Shown in pieces: positions 6,773-15,331 of a stretch of 24,990 bases of DNA. The stretch is from JAMWZF01 sp041628615 (lineage in GTDB: Bacteria > Pseudomonadota > Alphaproteobacteria > Rhodobacterales > Rhodobacteraceae), in NCBI GenBank assembly GCA_041628615.1, contig JBFKOW010000032.1:1-24990 (forward strand), given 5' to 3'. A model generated the notes under the pieces. The model saw only the letters and a list, made by a program, of their open reading frames with translations, made no database searches and was not told where the DNA came from. Within the stretch, counting starts at the first letter, position 1. Each line of letters begins with the position of its first letter. Position numbers and translations under genes: made by a program.

Positions 6773-9541
6773 ATGGCCGACAGAGACGAAAAGCACCAGT
6801 TCCAGGCCGCGCGGGTGGAGGCGGAAGCCGCCGGCCGCGGCGGGCTGAGCCAGGCCGAACTCGACGAACTCGTCGCGTCCTCGGATACCGGCGGCCGGAA
6901 CCTGACCGGCCCGGTCGGCACCTTCCTGATGCTGGTGGCGCTTGCCTGGTCGCTGTTCCAGCTCTGGATCTCGTCCCCGATCCCGTTCATGGTCGGCTTC
7001 GGCGTGTTCAACGACACCGAGGCCCGGTCGATCCACCTGGCCTTCGCCGTCTTCCTTGCCTTCGCCGCCTTCCCCGCCGCCCGCACCCCGGCGCAGCTCG
7101 GGCTCGGCATCGGCGTGCCGCTCCTGCTCGCGCTGCTGTTCGTGATCGGCGCCAAGGAGGGCACCTCGATCTGGTACATTCCGCTGGCCGGCATCGCCAT
7201 GGCCGGCGCGGTGTTCCTCGGCTCGCCCAAGAACCGGGTCCCGGTCTGGGAATGGGCGCTGGCGATCCTCGGGGCGGCCTCCGCGATCTACCTGTTCGTC
7301 TTCTACACCGACATCTCGCGCCGGGTCGGCGCGCCGGTCACGCAGGACTTCGTGGTCGCGGTGCTGGGCCTGATGCTGCTGCTCGAGGCGACCCGCCGGG
7401 CGCTCGGGCCGGCGCTGATGATCGTGGCGACGATCTTCCTCGTCTATACCTTCCTCGGGCCCTACATGCCCGACATCATCGCCCACAAGGGCAACAACCT
7501 CTCAGAAGTGGTCAACCACCACTGGATTACCACCGAGGGCGTGTTCGGCATCGCGCTGGGCGTCTCGACCTCGTTCGTGTTCCTGTTCGTCCTGTTCGGG
7601 TCGCTGCTCGACAAGGCGGGGGCCGGCAACTACTTCATCCAGGTCGCGTTCTCGCTGATGGGCCACCTCCGGGGCGGCCCGGCCAAGGCGGCGGTCGTGT
7701 CGTCGGCGATGACCGGCCTGATCTCGGGGTCGTCGATCGCCAACGTGGTCACCACGGGCACCTTCACCATCCCGCTGATGAAGAAGGTCGGCTTCTCGTC
7801 CGAGAAGGCCGGCGCGGTCGAGGTGGCGTCCTCGGTCAACGGCCAGATCATGCCGCCGGTGATGGGCGCCGCGGCCTTCATGATGGTCGAATACGTCGGC
7901 ATTCCCTATTTCGACGTGGTCAAGCACGCCTTCCTGCCCGCCGTCATTTCCTACATCGCGCTGGTCTACATCGTGCACCTGGAGGCGATGAAGGCCGGGA
8001 TGAAGGGCCTGCCGCGGGCCTACGAGCCGAAGCCCATCGTGCAGCGGCTGATCGGCATCGCCTTCACCGTGGCGGCGATCTGCGTGCTGTCCTTCGCGGT
8101 CTATTACGGAATGGGCTGGATCCGGCCGACCTTCGGCTCAGCCGCCGGCTACGTCGTCTTCGGCTTCCTGACGCTGGTCTATGTCGGCCTGCTCTACGTC
8201 GCCTCGCGCGAGGAGCCGCTGCACATGGACGACCCGAACGCGCCGGTGACCTCGCTGCCGCTGCCGGGGCCGACGGTGCGGGCCGGCCTGCACTTCATCC
8301 TGCCGGTCGTGGTGCTGGTCTGGGCGCTGATGGTGGACCGGCTGTCGCCGGGCCTGTCGGCCTTCTGGGCCTCGGCCTTCATGATCTTCATCCTGCTCAC
8401 CCAGCGTCCGCTGATGGCGATCATGCGCGGCGAGGGGGCGTTCGGCGCGGCGATCAACGGCGGCTTCACCGACCTGATCGAAGGGCTGGTCGCCGGGGCG
8501 CGCAACATGATCGGCATCGGCATCGCCACCGCCACCGCCGGCATCATCGTCGGCGCGGTGAGCCAGACCGGCGTCGGCTCGGCGCTGGCCGACGTGGTCG
8601 AGGTCCTGTCGGGCGGCAACATCCTTGCCATCCTGTTCCTGACCGCCGTCCTGTCGCTGATCCTCGGGATGGGGCTGCCGACCACCGCGAACTACATCGT
8701 GGTCTCGGCCCTGCTCGCCCCGGTGATCGTGTCGCTGGGCCAGCAGAACGGGCTGATCGTGCCGCTCATCGCGGTGCACCTGTTCGTGTTCTACTTCGGG
8801 ATCATGGCGGACGTGACCCCGCCGGTGGGGCTTGCCTCCTTCGCCGCCGCGGCGGTGTCGGGGGGCGATCCGATCCGGACCGGCGTGGTGGCGTTCTTCT
8901 ACAGCCTGCGGACCGCCGCGCTGCCCTTCCTGTTCATCTTCAACACCGAGCTTCTGCTGATCGAGGTCGGCTGGGGGCAGGGGATCTTCGTCTTCATCGT
9001 GGCGACCGTGGCGATGCTGCTGTTCGCCGCCGCGACGCAGGGCTGGTTCCTGGCCCGCAACCGCGCCTACGAGACGGTGGCGCTGCTGCTGATCGCCTTC
9101 ACCCTGTTCCGCCCGGGCTTCTGGATGGACATGGTCGCGCCGCCCTTCGAGGACGTGCCCCCGACCCAGATCGCCGAGGCGGCGATGGGCGTGGAGCCGG
9201 GGCAGGAACTCATGCTGCAGGTCAGCGGCCTGAACGCGGTCGGCGACCCGATCACCTTCGCCGCGCTGCTGCCGGTGGGCGAAGGCGAGACCGGCGAGGA
9301 CCGGCTGTTCGCCGCCGGGCTCGAACTGCTGAACGACGGCGACACGGTGATGATCGACAATGTCGGCTTCGACAGCGCCGCGCAGCAGGCCGGGCTCGAC
9401 TGGGACCAGAAGATCGAAGGGGTGCGGGCTCCGGTGCCGCAACCGTCGAAATACTGGATGTTCCTGCCGGCGCTGGGCCTGCTGGCGCTGATCGTGATGA
9501 TGCAGCGGCGCCGGGCGGACCCGGCCCCGGCGACGGCCTGA
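6773..9541 (+). CDS. TRAP transporter fused permease (DctQ-DctM type, TAXI-associated)
   Basis: This 922-residue integral membrane protein fuses the small (DctQ-like, roughly residues 40-200) and large (DctM-like, roughly 200-780) TRAP subunits, as usual for TAXI transporters. Characteristic signatures include SLMGHLRGGPAKAAVVSSAM, NVVTTGTFTIPLMKKVGFS, SSVNGQIMPPVMGAAAFMM and GMGLPTTANYIVVSALLAPVI near residue 632. The C-terminus (about 790-890) is a soluble stretch followed by a last membrane helix (about 893-911). This matches the DUF3394-like tail seen in some fused TRAP permeases and has a PDZ-like look (DTVMIDNVGFDSAAQQAGLD). The first 45 residues are a charged cytoplasmic leader. AGGGGGCAG precedes ATG 6773. 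It works with the binding protein upstream and ends one base into the ribosome-binding site of the Usp gene. Confidence 0.95.
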   Translation: MADRDEKHQFQAARVEAEAAGRGGLSQAELDELVASSDTGGRNLTGPVGTFLMLVALAWSLFQLWISSPIPFMVGFGVFNDTEARSIHLAFAVFLAFAAFPAARTPAQLGLGIGVPLLLALLFVIGAKEGTSIWYIPLAGIAMAGAVFLGSPKNRVPVWEWALAILGAASAIYLFVFYTDISRRVGAPVTQDFVVAVLGLMLLLEATRRALGPALMIVATIFLVYTFLGPYMPDIIAHKGNNLSEVVNHHWITTEGVFGIALGVSTSFVFLFVLFGSLLDKAGAGNYFIQVAFSLMGHLRGGPAKAAVVSSAMTGLISGSSIANVVTTGTFTIPLMKKVGFSSEKAGAVEVASSVNGQIMPPVMGAAAFMMVEYVGIPYFDVVKHAFLPAVISYIALVYIVHLEAMKAGMKGLPRAYEPKPIVQRLIGIAFTVAAICVLSFAVYYGMGWIRPTFGSAAGYVVFGFLTLVYVGLLYVASREEPLHMDDPNAPVTSLPLPGPTVRAGLHFILPVVVLVWALMVDRLSPGLSAFWASAFMIFILLTQRPLMAIMRGEGAFGAAINGGFTDLIEGLVAGARNMIGIGIATATAGIIVGAVSQTGVGSALADVVEVLSGGNILAILFLTAVLSLILGMGLPTTANYIVVSALLAPVIVSLGQQNGLIVPLIAVHLFVFYFGIMADVTPPVGLASFAAAAVSGGDPIRTGVVAFFYSLRTAALPFLFIFNTELLLIEVGWGQGIFVFIVATVAMLLFAAATQGWFLARNRAYETVALLLIAFTLFRPGFWMDMVAPPFEDVPPTQIAEAAMGVEPGQELMLQVSGLNAVGDPITFAALLPVGEGETGEDRLFAAGLELLNDGDTVMIDNVGFDSAAQQAGLDWDQKIEGVRAPVPQPSKYWMFLPALGLLALIVMMQRRRADPAPATA

Positions 9542-9546
9542 GGAGG
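9541..9546 (+). promoter_or_regulatory. Ribosome-binding site that decides the Usp start
   Basis: AGGAGG lies 2 bases before ATG 9549 but 8 bases before ATG 9555. The second ATG is therefore the better start, and it gives the usual family N-terminus MFKTVLLPID. Confidence 0.6.
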
Positions 9547-9554
9547 ATATGGCG

Positions 9555-9980
9555 ATGTTCAAGACGGTATTGCTGCCGATCGACCTGAACCACCCGGCGA
9601 GCTGGGAAAAGGCGTTGCCGATGGCCCGCGGTCTGGCCGGGCCCGACGGCGCGGTCCACGTGTTGGGCATCGTCCACGACATCGGGTCGGCGATGGTCGC
9701 CGCGGTGCTGCCGCCGGACTTCGAGCGCCAGGCGCTCGACCGGATGGAGGCCGACCTCGAAGCCTTCATCGCCGGGCAGCCGTCCGAGGGCGCGGCGCTG
9801 CACCCGAAGGTCGGCCACGGCCATGTGCCCGAGACCATCCTCGCGGCCGCGGCCGGGGTGAACGCCGATCTCATCGTGATGGCCTCGCATCCGCCGAGCG
9901 ACCTGCGTATCCTCCTCGTCGGATCGAATGCCGACAAGGTCGTCCGGCACGCCGAGATCCCGGTGCTGGTGGTCCGCTGA
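9555..9980 (+). CDS. Universal stress protein (UspA family)
   Basis: This small single-domain Usp of 141 residues from ATG 9555 has the opening FKTVLLPIDLNHP, the middle strand DLIVMASHPPS and the ending GSNADKVVRHAEIPVLVVR. The last part matches the GS.(A/T)..V(V/L)....PVLVVR pattern of ATP-binding Usp proteins; the nucleotide motif G-2x-G-9x-G(S/T) is only partly recognisable. It follows the TRAP permease by 13 bases. A Usp protein behind a TRAP transporter is a known arrangement: TeaD, next to the ectoine transporter TeaABC, modulates uptake. A similar role in tuning this transporter according to nucleotide state is therefore likely, though it is an inference from synteny. Confidence 0.9.
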   Translation: MFKTVLLPIDLNHPASWEKALPMARGLAGPDGAVHVLGIVHDIGSAMVAAVLPPDFERQALDRMEADLEAFIAGQPSEGAALHPKVGHGHVPETILAAAAGVNADLIVMASHPPSDLRILLVGSNADKVVRHAEIPVLVVR

Positions 9981-10038
9981 CCGCCGATCGCCGGGCGGCC
10001 CGTCCGCCCGGCAATGACAACCAAGGAGAGCAGACCGA

Positions 10039-11007
10039 ATGACCCCTTTCGCCATTGCCGGCATCCAGATGCATGTGGCCGCCCTGCATTCCAACACGGA
10101 AGCGATGCGGCACCGGCTCGACGTGCTGATGGCGCGCTTTCCCTGGACCCAGATGGTGCTGTTCTCGGAGCTGGCCCCGTTCGGGCCGCTGCACACCTAT
10201 GCCCAGCCGTTCCCGAACGACGTGCTGCGCGAGTTCCAGGAGGACGCGCGGCGTCACGGCGTCTGGCTGATCCCCGGCTCGATGTTCGAGAAGGCCGAGG
10301 ACGGCAAGATCTACAACACCGCGGTGGTCATCAACCCGCAGGGCGAGATCGTCACCCGCTACCGCAAGATGTTCCCGTTCAAGCCCTACGAGGCCGACAT
10401 TGCCTCGGGCACCGAATTCTGCGTCTTCGACGTGCCGGGCGTGGGCCGCTTCGGCCTGTCGATCTGCTATGACATCTGGTTCCCGGAAACGACCCGGCAA
10501 CTGACCAGCCAGGGGGTCGAGGTGCTGCTCAACCCGGTGCTGACCGGGACCACCGACCGGGACGCCGAACTGGCCATCGCCCGCGCCACGGCGGCGCAGT
10601 TCCAGTGCTACGTCTTCGCCGTCAACGGGCTCGCCGCCGGCGGGGTGGGCAAGTCCATCGTGGTGGACCCGTCCGCCATGGTGCTGCACCAGTCCGGCGG
10701 CCAGGAGGACATGTTCCCGATCGAGATCGACCTCGACATGGTCCGCCGCCAGCGCGAGACAGGGCTGAAGGGGCTCGGCCAGGTGCTCAAGAGCTTCCGG
10801 GACCGCGAGGCCGATTTCCCGGTCTACGACCGCAACAGCGGGGCCGATGCCTACCTGCACACGCTGGGCCCGCTCCGGGTGCCCGGCAAGGGCGACCAGG
10901 CCGGCGTGCGCGGTCCCGATCCGCGGCGCGCGCTGGGCTACATGGAAAGCGCCGAGCGGCCGCCACAGAACTTCGCGCCCTTCAAGGGGCGCACCGGCAC
11001 GGACTAG
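10039..11007 (+). CDS. Nitrilase-superfamily carbon-nitrogen hydrolase
   Basis: This 322-residue cytoplasmic enzyme belongs to the nitrilase/amidase superfamily. The catalytic triad is visible: E44 in FSELAPFGP, K110 in RYRKMFPF and C143 in SICYDIWFPE. Members cleave amides, carbamoyl groups or nitriles through a cysteine thioester. Family examples relevant to amine catabolism are N-carbamoylputrescine amidase, omega-amidase and formamidase; the sequence does not single one out. The C-terminal 60 residues past the core, ending FAPFKGRTGTD, form a polar tail. ATG 10039 is preceded by AAGGAG (10023-10028). It sits between the Usp gene and the large decarboxylase gene, 39 bases ahead of the latter's likely start. 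Together with an ATP-grasp ligase in the same operon it suggests that an amide or acyl-amine is first made and later opened. Confidence 0.92.
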   Translation: MTPFAIAGIQMHVAALHSNTEAMRHRLDVLMARFPWTQMVLFSELAPFGPLHTYAQPFPNDVLREFQEDARRHGVWLIPGSMFEKAEDGKIYNTAVVINPQGEIVTRYRKMFPFKPYEADIASGTEFCVFDVPGVGRFGLSICYDIWFPETTRQLTSQGVEVLLNPVLTGTTDRDAELAIARATAAQFQCYVFAVNGLAAGGVGKSIVVDPSAMVLHQSGGQEDMFPIEIDLDMVRRQRETGLKGLGQVLKSFRDREADFPVYDRNSGADAYLHTLGPLRVPGKGDQAGVRGPDPRRALGYMESAERPPQNFAPFKGRTGTD

Positions 11008-11033
11008 GCCATGCCGAAGACGGGCCAGAAAAC

Positions 11034-11039
11034 GGGAGG
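11034..11039 (+). promoter_or_regulatory. Ribosome-binding site that decides the decarboxylase start
   Basis: GGGAGG is 7 bases ahead of GTG 11047. The in-frame ATG at 11011, 12 codons earlier, has no comparable site. The GTG is therefore preferred. Confidence 0.65.
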
Positions 11040-11046
11040 ACCCGAC

Positions 11047-13806
11047 GTGAACAAGCGCGCAGATGGGCTGAAGATGCCCTCGGTCGAGGACTACTACAGC
11101 GCCTCGCAACTCCGGGCGGACCGCTGGAGTTCGTTGCGGGAGACCGCCGAGGAACTGCACCGGCACGGCATCGACAGCGCGCGCGGCGGCAAGCTGGTCG
11201 CGATGGCCCACGGCCTGCTCGACGCGCTGGCGCCGATCGAGCTCTATTTCGCGTTTCCGGGCGCCAGCGCCTTCGACCACCTGCGCCGGTTGCTGGATAC
11301 CCGCAACATCGACGACTTCAGCCAGGCGATCCGCCGGGTCGCCCGGGCGCTGACCACCGGCGCCTACCGCCGCCGGACGATTCCGCTGACCGCCGATGAC
11401 ATCGACGACGATTTCGAGGAGGAGACCGCCCAGTCGCTCGAGGCGCGGGCCCTCGGGCGGCCCTATTTCGAGGTCATGGTCGTCGACGACGTGAACGAAC
11501 ACCAGGCCCGGTTCCTGCGTGGCAACCTGCAGCGGATGCGGCGGGCCGAGGACTCCTTCGTCTACGAGACGGTCATCGTGCCCAGCGTCGAGGACGCGCT
11601 GATCGGCATCCTGCTCAATCCCAATGTCCAGGCGGTCATCGTCCGGCCCGGCCTGACGCTCAAGTCCCGCAACGAACTCGACCTGCTGAAACGCTACCTG
11701 AGCCGGATCGGGGACGAGGACGTGGACGCGCTGCTGCCTTCCGAATACGGCCCCGAGACCTGCCGGCTGATCGCCAAGATGCGGCCGGAACTGGACGCCT
11801 ACCTGATCACCGACCGGTCGGCCGAGGACATCGCGCAGATGGACCTCGGGCGCTGCCGGCGGGTGTTCTACAACCAGGAAGACTTCCTGGAACTGCACCT
11901 CAACATCCTGCGGGGCGTGAACCGGCGCTACAAGACGCCGTTCTTCACCGCGCTCAAGGAGTATTCCAAGCAGCCGACCGGCGTGTTCCACGCCATGCCG
12001 ATCAGCCGGGGCAAGTCGATCTCGCGGTCGCACTGGATCCAGGACATGGGCGCCTTCTACGGCCCCAACATCTTCCTCGCCGAGACTTCGGCCACCTCGG
12101 GCGGGCTCGACAGCCTGCTGGAGCCGCGCGGCCCGATCAAAGAGGCGCAGGAGGCCGCCGCCCGCGCCTTCGGGTCCAAGCAGACCTTCTTCGCCACCAA
12201 TGGCACCTCGACCTGCAACAAGATCGTGGTGCAGGCGCTGGTCCGGCCCGGCGACATCGTGCTGGTCGACCGGGACTGCCACAAGTCGCACCACTACGGC
12301 CTTGTCCTGGCCGGGGCGAGCGTGTGCTACATGGAATCCTACCCGCTGCACCAGTACTCGATGTACGGCGCGGTGCCGGTCTCGGAGATCAAGCACAAGC
12401 TTCTCGAGATGCGCGCCGCCGGCAAGCTCGACAAGGTGCGTATGGTGCTGCTCACCAACTGCACCTTCGACGGCATCGTCTACAACGTGCAGCGCGTGAT
12501 GCAGGAATGCCTCGCGATCAAGAAGGACCTGATCTTCCTCTGGGACGAGGCCTGGTTCGCCTTTGCCCGGTTCGGCCCGACCTACCGGCAGCGCACCGCG
12601 ATGAACGCCGCGAACGTGCTGCGCGAGGAACTGGTCACCGAGGCCCACGCCGACGCCTATGCCAAGCAGCAGGAGGCGCTGAAGGAGGCCGGCGACGATG
12701 TCTGGCTGAAGACCCGGCTGATCGCGCCGCCCGACGCCCGGGTGCGGGTCTACGCGACCCAGTCCACCCACAAGACGCTGACCTCGCTGCGGCAGGGATC
12801 GATGATCCATGTCAACGACCAGGACTTCAAGGGCGAGGTGGAGGAGGCCTTCCACGAAGCCTACATGACCCACACCTCCACCTCGCCGAACTACCAGATC
12901 ATTGCCAGCCTCGACGTCGGCCGGCGGCAGGTGGAGCTGGAGGGCTTCGAGTTCGTCCAGCGGCAGGTCGAGAGCGCGATGGCGATCCGCCGGGCGGTCA
13001 CCGACCACCCGCTCCTGTCGAAGTACTTCAAGGTTCTGACCGCCGGGGACATGATTCCCGAGGAACACCGCGAAAGCGGGGTCCAGAGCTACTATGACCA
13101 GAAGCAGGGCTGGACCGACATCTGGGAAAGCTGGGCCAAGGACGAGTTCGTGCTCGACGCCACCCGGGTCACGCTGCTCGTTGGCGCGACCGGCTGGGAC
13201 GGCGACACGTTCAAGACCAAGATCCTGATGGACAAGTACGGGATCCAGATCAACAAGACCTCGCGCAACACGGTGCTGTTCATGACGAACATCGGCACCA
13301 CGCGGTCGTCCGTCGCCTACCTGATCGAGGTGCTGGTCGAGATCGCCAAGGAACTCGACGACCTGCTGGACGATGCCTCGCGGATGGAAAAGCTGGCGTT
13401 CCAGAAGCGTGTCGCGAACCTCGTCGAGCATGTGCCGCCGCTGCCCGACTTCTCGCGCTTCCACGACTCGTTCCGGGACAAGACGGGGACCTCCGAGGGC
13501 GACATCCGCACCGCCTTCTTCCTCGCCTACGACGAGGAGAACTGCGACTACGTCGATCTCGACAAGACGCTGCTCGACCGGCTCGAAAGCGGCGAGGAGA
13601 TGGTCTCGGCCTCGTTCATCATCCCGTATCCGCCGGGCTTTCCGATCCTGGTGCCGGGGCAGGTCATCAGTCCCGAGATCATGAAGTTCATGATGGCGCT
13701 CGACGTCAGCGAGATCCACGGATTCCGCGCCGATGTCGGGCTGCGAGTCTTTACCCCAGAGGCGCTGTCCGGCGCCAAAAAGTCCACTTCCAAAGGGAAA
13801 CGCTGA
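11047..13806 (+). CDS. Large PLP-dependent Orn/Lys/Arg-type amino acid decarboxylase
   Basis: This 919-residue fold-type I decarboxylase is related to AdiA/LdcI/SpeC. Seen in order are a helical N-terminal extension (about 1-135) with no obvious relative, a flavodoxin/receiver-like wing (about 140-275, FEVMVVDDVNEHQ), and the PLP core from about 305. The core holds TNGTST (384-389) for the PLP phosphate, D500 in LWDEAWFA for the pyridine nitrogen, and Schiff-base lysine K576 in TQSTHK. The C-terminal domain includes the conserved YPPGFP.LVPG segment. Inducible E. coli enzymes are 711-756 residues with the lysine near 367-386, so this one carries about 200 extra residues before the lysine, including a roughly 40-residue insert between D500 and K576. 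The family converts ornithine, lysine or arginine to putrescine, cadaverine or agmatine. The substrate here is not fixed. The ATP-grasp gene follows after 2 bases, so the two products probably act consecutively. Confidence 0.9.
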   Translation: MNKRADGLKMPSVEDYYSASQLRADRWSSLRETAEELHRHGIDSARGGKLVAMAHGLLDALAPIELYFAFPGASAFDHLRRLLDTRNIDDFSQAIRRVARALTTGAYRRRTIPLTADDIDDDFEEETAQSLEARALGRPYFEVMVVDDVNEHQARFLRGNLQRMRRAEDSFVYETVIVPSVEDALIGILLNPNVQAVIVRPGLTLKSRNELDLLKRYLSRIGDEDVDALLPSEYGPETCRLIAKMRPELDAYLITDRSAEDIAQMDLGRCRRVFYNQEDFLELHLNILRGVNRRYKTPFFTALKEYSKQPTGVFHAMPISRGKSISRSHWIQDMGAFYGPNIFLAETSATSGGLDSLLEPRGPIKEAQEAAARAFGSKQTFFATNGTSTCNKIVVQALVRPGDIVLVDRDCHKSHHYGLVLAGASVCYMESYPLHQYSMYGAVPVSEIKHKLLEMRAAGKLDKVRMVLLTNCTFDGIVYNVQRVMQECLAIKKDLIFLWDEAWFAFARFGPTYRQRTAMNAANVLREELVTEAHADAYAKQQEALKEAGDDVWLKTRLIAPPDARVRVYATQSTHKTLTSLRQGSMIHVNDQDFKGEVEEAFHEAYMTHTSTSPNYQIIASLDVGRRQVELEGFEFVQRQVESAMAIRRAVTDHPLLSKYFKVLTAGDMIPEEHRESGVQSYYDQKQGWTDIWESWAKDEFVLDATRVTLLVGATGWDGDTFKTKILMDKYGIQINKTSRNTVLFMTNIGTTRSSVAYLIEVLVEIAKELDDLLDDASRMEKLAFQKRVANLVEHVPPLPDFSRFHDSFRDKTGTSEGDIRTAFFLAYDEENCDYVDLDKTLLDRLESGEEMVSASFIIPYPPGFPILVPGQVISPEIMKFMMALDVSEIHGFRADVGLRVFTPEALSGAKKSTSKGKR

Positions 13807-13808
13807 TC

Positions 13809-15257
13809 ATGCCGAAGAAGGTTCTGAAAAACATCTCCGAGATCCGCCGGTATTTTCATACCAACAGCGACCCGATCTATTTCGTCTCGGCCACCAACTT
13901 CAATCTGCTGGGCCTCGACGAATGGGTGAAGAACTTCACCTACATCTGCTACATGGACTGCTTCGACCGGCGGCACCCGAACGTCTTCGTGCCCTCCGAG
14001 ATGCCCCATGACGAGTTCCAGTCGATCGAGGACATCAACAACTACCTGCTGCAGCACAAGGAGGTCATCGACCTCGTGAAGCGCCGGGGCGGCAAGCCGA
14101 AATTCGCCTTCCTGATGTTCGACGAGACCACCGAGAAGCTGGTCAAGGAACTGGGCGGCGAGGTCTGGTTCCCGAAGGCCAGGCTGCGCACCAAGATGGA
14201 CAACAAGATCGAGACGGTCCGGGTCGGCAACAAGGCGGGCGTGCCGTCGGTGCCGAACACGCTGGCCGAGGTGAAGGACTACGCCCACCTGAAGGAACTG
14301 ACCAAGAAGGCGAAGATCGGCGACGACCTCGTGCTGCAGTCGGCCTTCGGCGACAGCGGCCACACCACCTTCTTCATCAAGTCCGAGGCCGATTTCCGCA
14401 AGCACGAGCACGAGATCGTCGGCCAGGGCGAGATCAAGATCATGAAGCGGATCGACTGCCGCGGCAGCGCGATCGAGGCCTGCGCCACCAGCCAGGGCAC
14501 CATCGTCGGCCCGCTGATGACCGAACTGGTCGGCTTCAAGGAACTGACGCCCTACCGCGGCGGCTGGTGCGGCAACGAGATCTTCTCGACCGCCTTCCCA
14601 CCCAAGACCCGCCAGATGGCCCGCGAACTGACCTTCAAGTTCGGCGAACAGCTTCGCAAGGAGGGCTACCGCGGCTATTTCGAACTGGACTTCCTGATCG
14701 ACAAGAAGACCGGCGAGATCTGGCTGGGCGAATTGAACCCGCGGATCACCGGCGCCTCGTCGATGACCAACCACGCCGCCTTCGCCCATGCCGACGCGCC
14801 GCTGTTCCTGTTCCACCTGCTCGAATTCTCGAAGAAGGAATTCAAGCTCGACGTGGACGAACTCAACGCCCGCTGGTCCGATCCCGACATGATCGACTCG
14901 TGGAGCCAGATGGTCATCAAGCATACCGACGACAGCGTCGACATCATCACCGATGCGCCGCAGTCGGGGATCTACAGGATGCTCGAGGACGGCCGGGTCG
15001 TGTTCGACCGGTTCGACTACCACCGCCGCGCGGTGGGCGAGAACGAGGCCTTCTTCCTGCGCATCCTGAAGCCGGGCGACTACCGCTACGAGGGCGCCGA
15101 CCTCGGCATCCTCGTCACCCGCGGCCGGTCGATGACCAAGGGGTTCAAGCTGACCGAGGATTCCAAGCGCTGGATCCACGGGATCAAGAATTCCTTCTCG
15201 GCACGGCCGCTTCCGTCGGCCGCCGCGCTCGAGGATCCGGCGTTCAAGATCATGTAG
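13809..15257 (+). CDS. ATP-grasp carboxylate-amine ligase-like protein
   Basis: This 482-residue protein has an ATP-grasp fold. After an N-terminal alpha/beta region (1-120) come the small-domain strand DDLVLQSAF (172-180), the glycine-rich loop GDSGHTTF (181-188), and the metal/phosphate residues E292 and D294 in GYFELDFL and E308, N310 and R312 in LGELNPRITG. Such enzymes activate a carboxylate as acyl-phosphate and join it to an amine or thiol. Automated pipelines often label distant relatives 'biotin carboxylase', but I see no further evidence for biotin or bicarbonate chemistry. The last 150 residues form a C-terminal domain that I do not recognise. It starts 2 bases after the decarboxylase stop, so an amine made by that enzyme is the obvious acceptor candidate. 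A strong terminator follows 75 bases downstream, making this the last gene of the operon. Confidence 0.85.
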   Translation: MPKKVLKNISEIRRYFHTNSDPIYFVSATNFNLLGLDEWVKNFTYICYMDCFDRRHPNVFVPSEMPHDEFQSIEDINNYLLQHKEVIDLVKRRGGKPKFAFLMFDETTEKLVKELGGEVWFPKARLRTKMDNKIETVRVGNKAGVPSVPNTLAEVKDYAHLKELTKKAKIGDDLVLQSAFGDSGHTTFFIKSEADFRKHEHEIVGQGEIKIMKRIDCRGSAIEACATSQGTIVGPLMTELVGFKELTPYRGGWCGNEIFSTAFPPKTRQMARELTFKFGEQLRKEGYRGYFELDFLIDKKTGEIWLGELNPRITGASSMTNHAAFAHADAPLFLFHLLEFSKKEFKLDVDELNARWSDPDMIDSWSQMVIKHTDDSVDIITDAPQSGIYRMLEDGRVVFDRFDYHRRAVGENEAFFLRILKPGDYRYEGADLGILVTRGRSMTKGFKLTEDSKRWIHGIKNSFSARPLPSAAALEDPAFKIM

Positions 15258-15331
15258 CCGGCGCGCCCCGGGCCGCGGCCAACGGGGCCGCGGCGCTGCC
15301 GGATGCATTGAGAGCACCGGAACGACCTTCA

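Noticed and set aside
4996..7230. 744-codon minus-strand frame opposite the regulator, SBP and the permease start
   Set aside because: It lacks domain features and overlaps genes with clear motifs on the other strand.
10039..11007. Assignment of the hydrolase as N-carbamoylputrescine amidase (AguB)
   Set aside because: The catalytic triad is generic to the superfamily and no agmatine deiminase gene accompanies it, so a specific name is not supported.
9871..13719. A 1282-codon open frame on the minus strand opposite the hydrolase and decarboxylase genes
   Set aside because: It lies opposite genes with clear catalytic motifs. Its translation is Asp/Val/Arg/His-rich low-complexity sequence without recognisable domains, which is a typical antisense shadow in GC-rich DNA.
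13809..15257. Reading the ATP-grasp protein as a biotin carboxylase or acetyl-CoA carboxylase subunit
   Set aside because: Only the general ATP-grasp signatures are visible, there is no biotin carrier domain or carboxyltransferase nearby, and the context is amino-acid/amine metabolism.
5029..15257. Ectoine/hydroxyectoine uptake and degradation cluster (TRAP plus Usp plus aminotransferase)
   Set aside because: The transporter is TAXI-type rather than UehABC/TeaABC. No ectoine hydrolase (DoeA/EutD), deacetylase or EnuR-type MocR regulator is visible.
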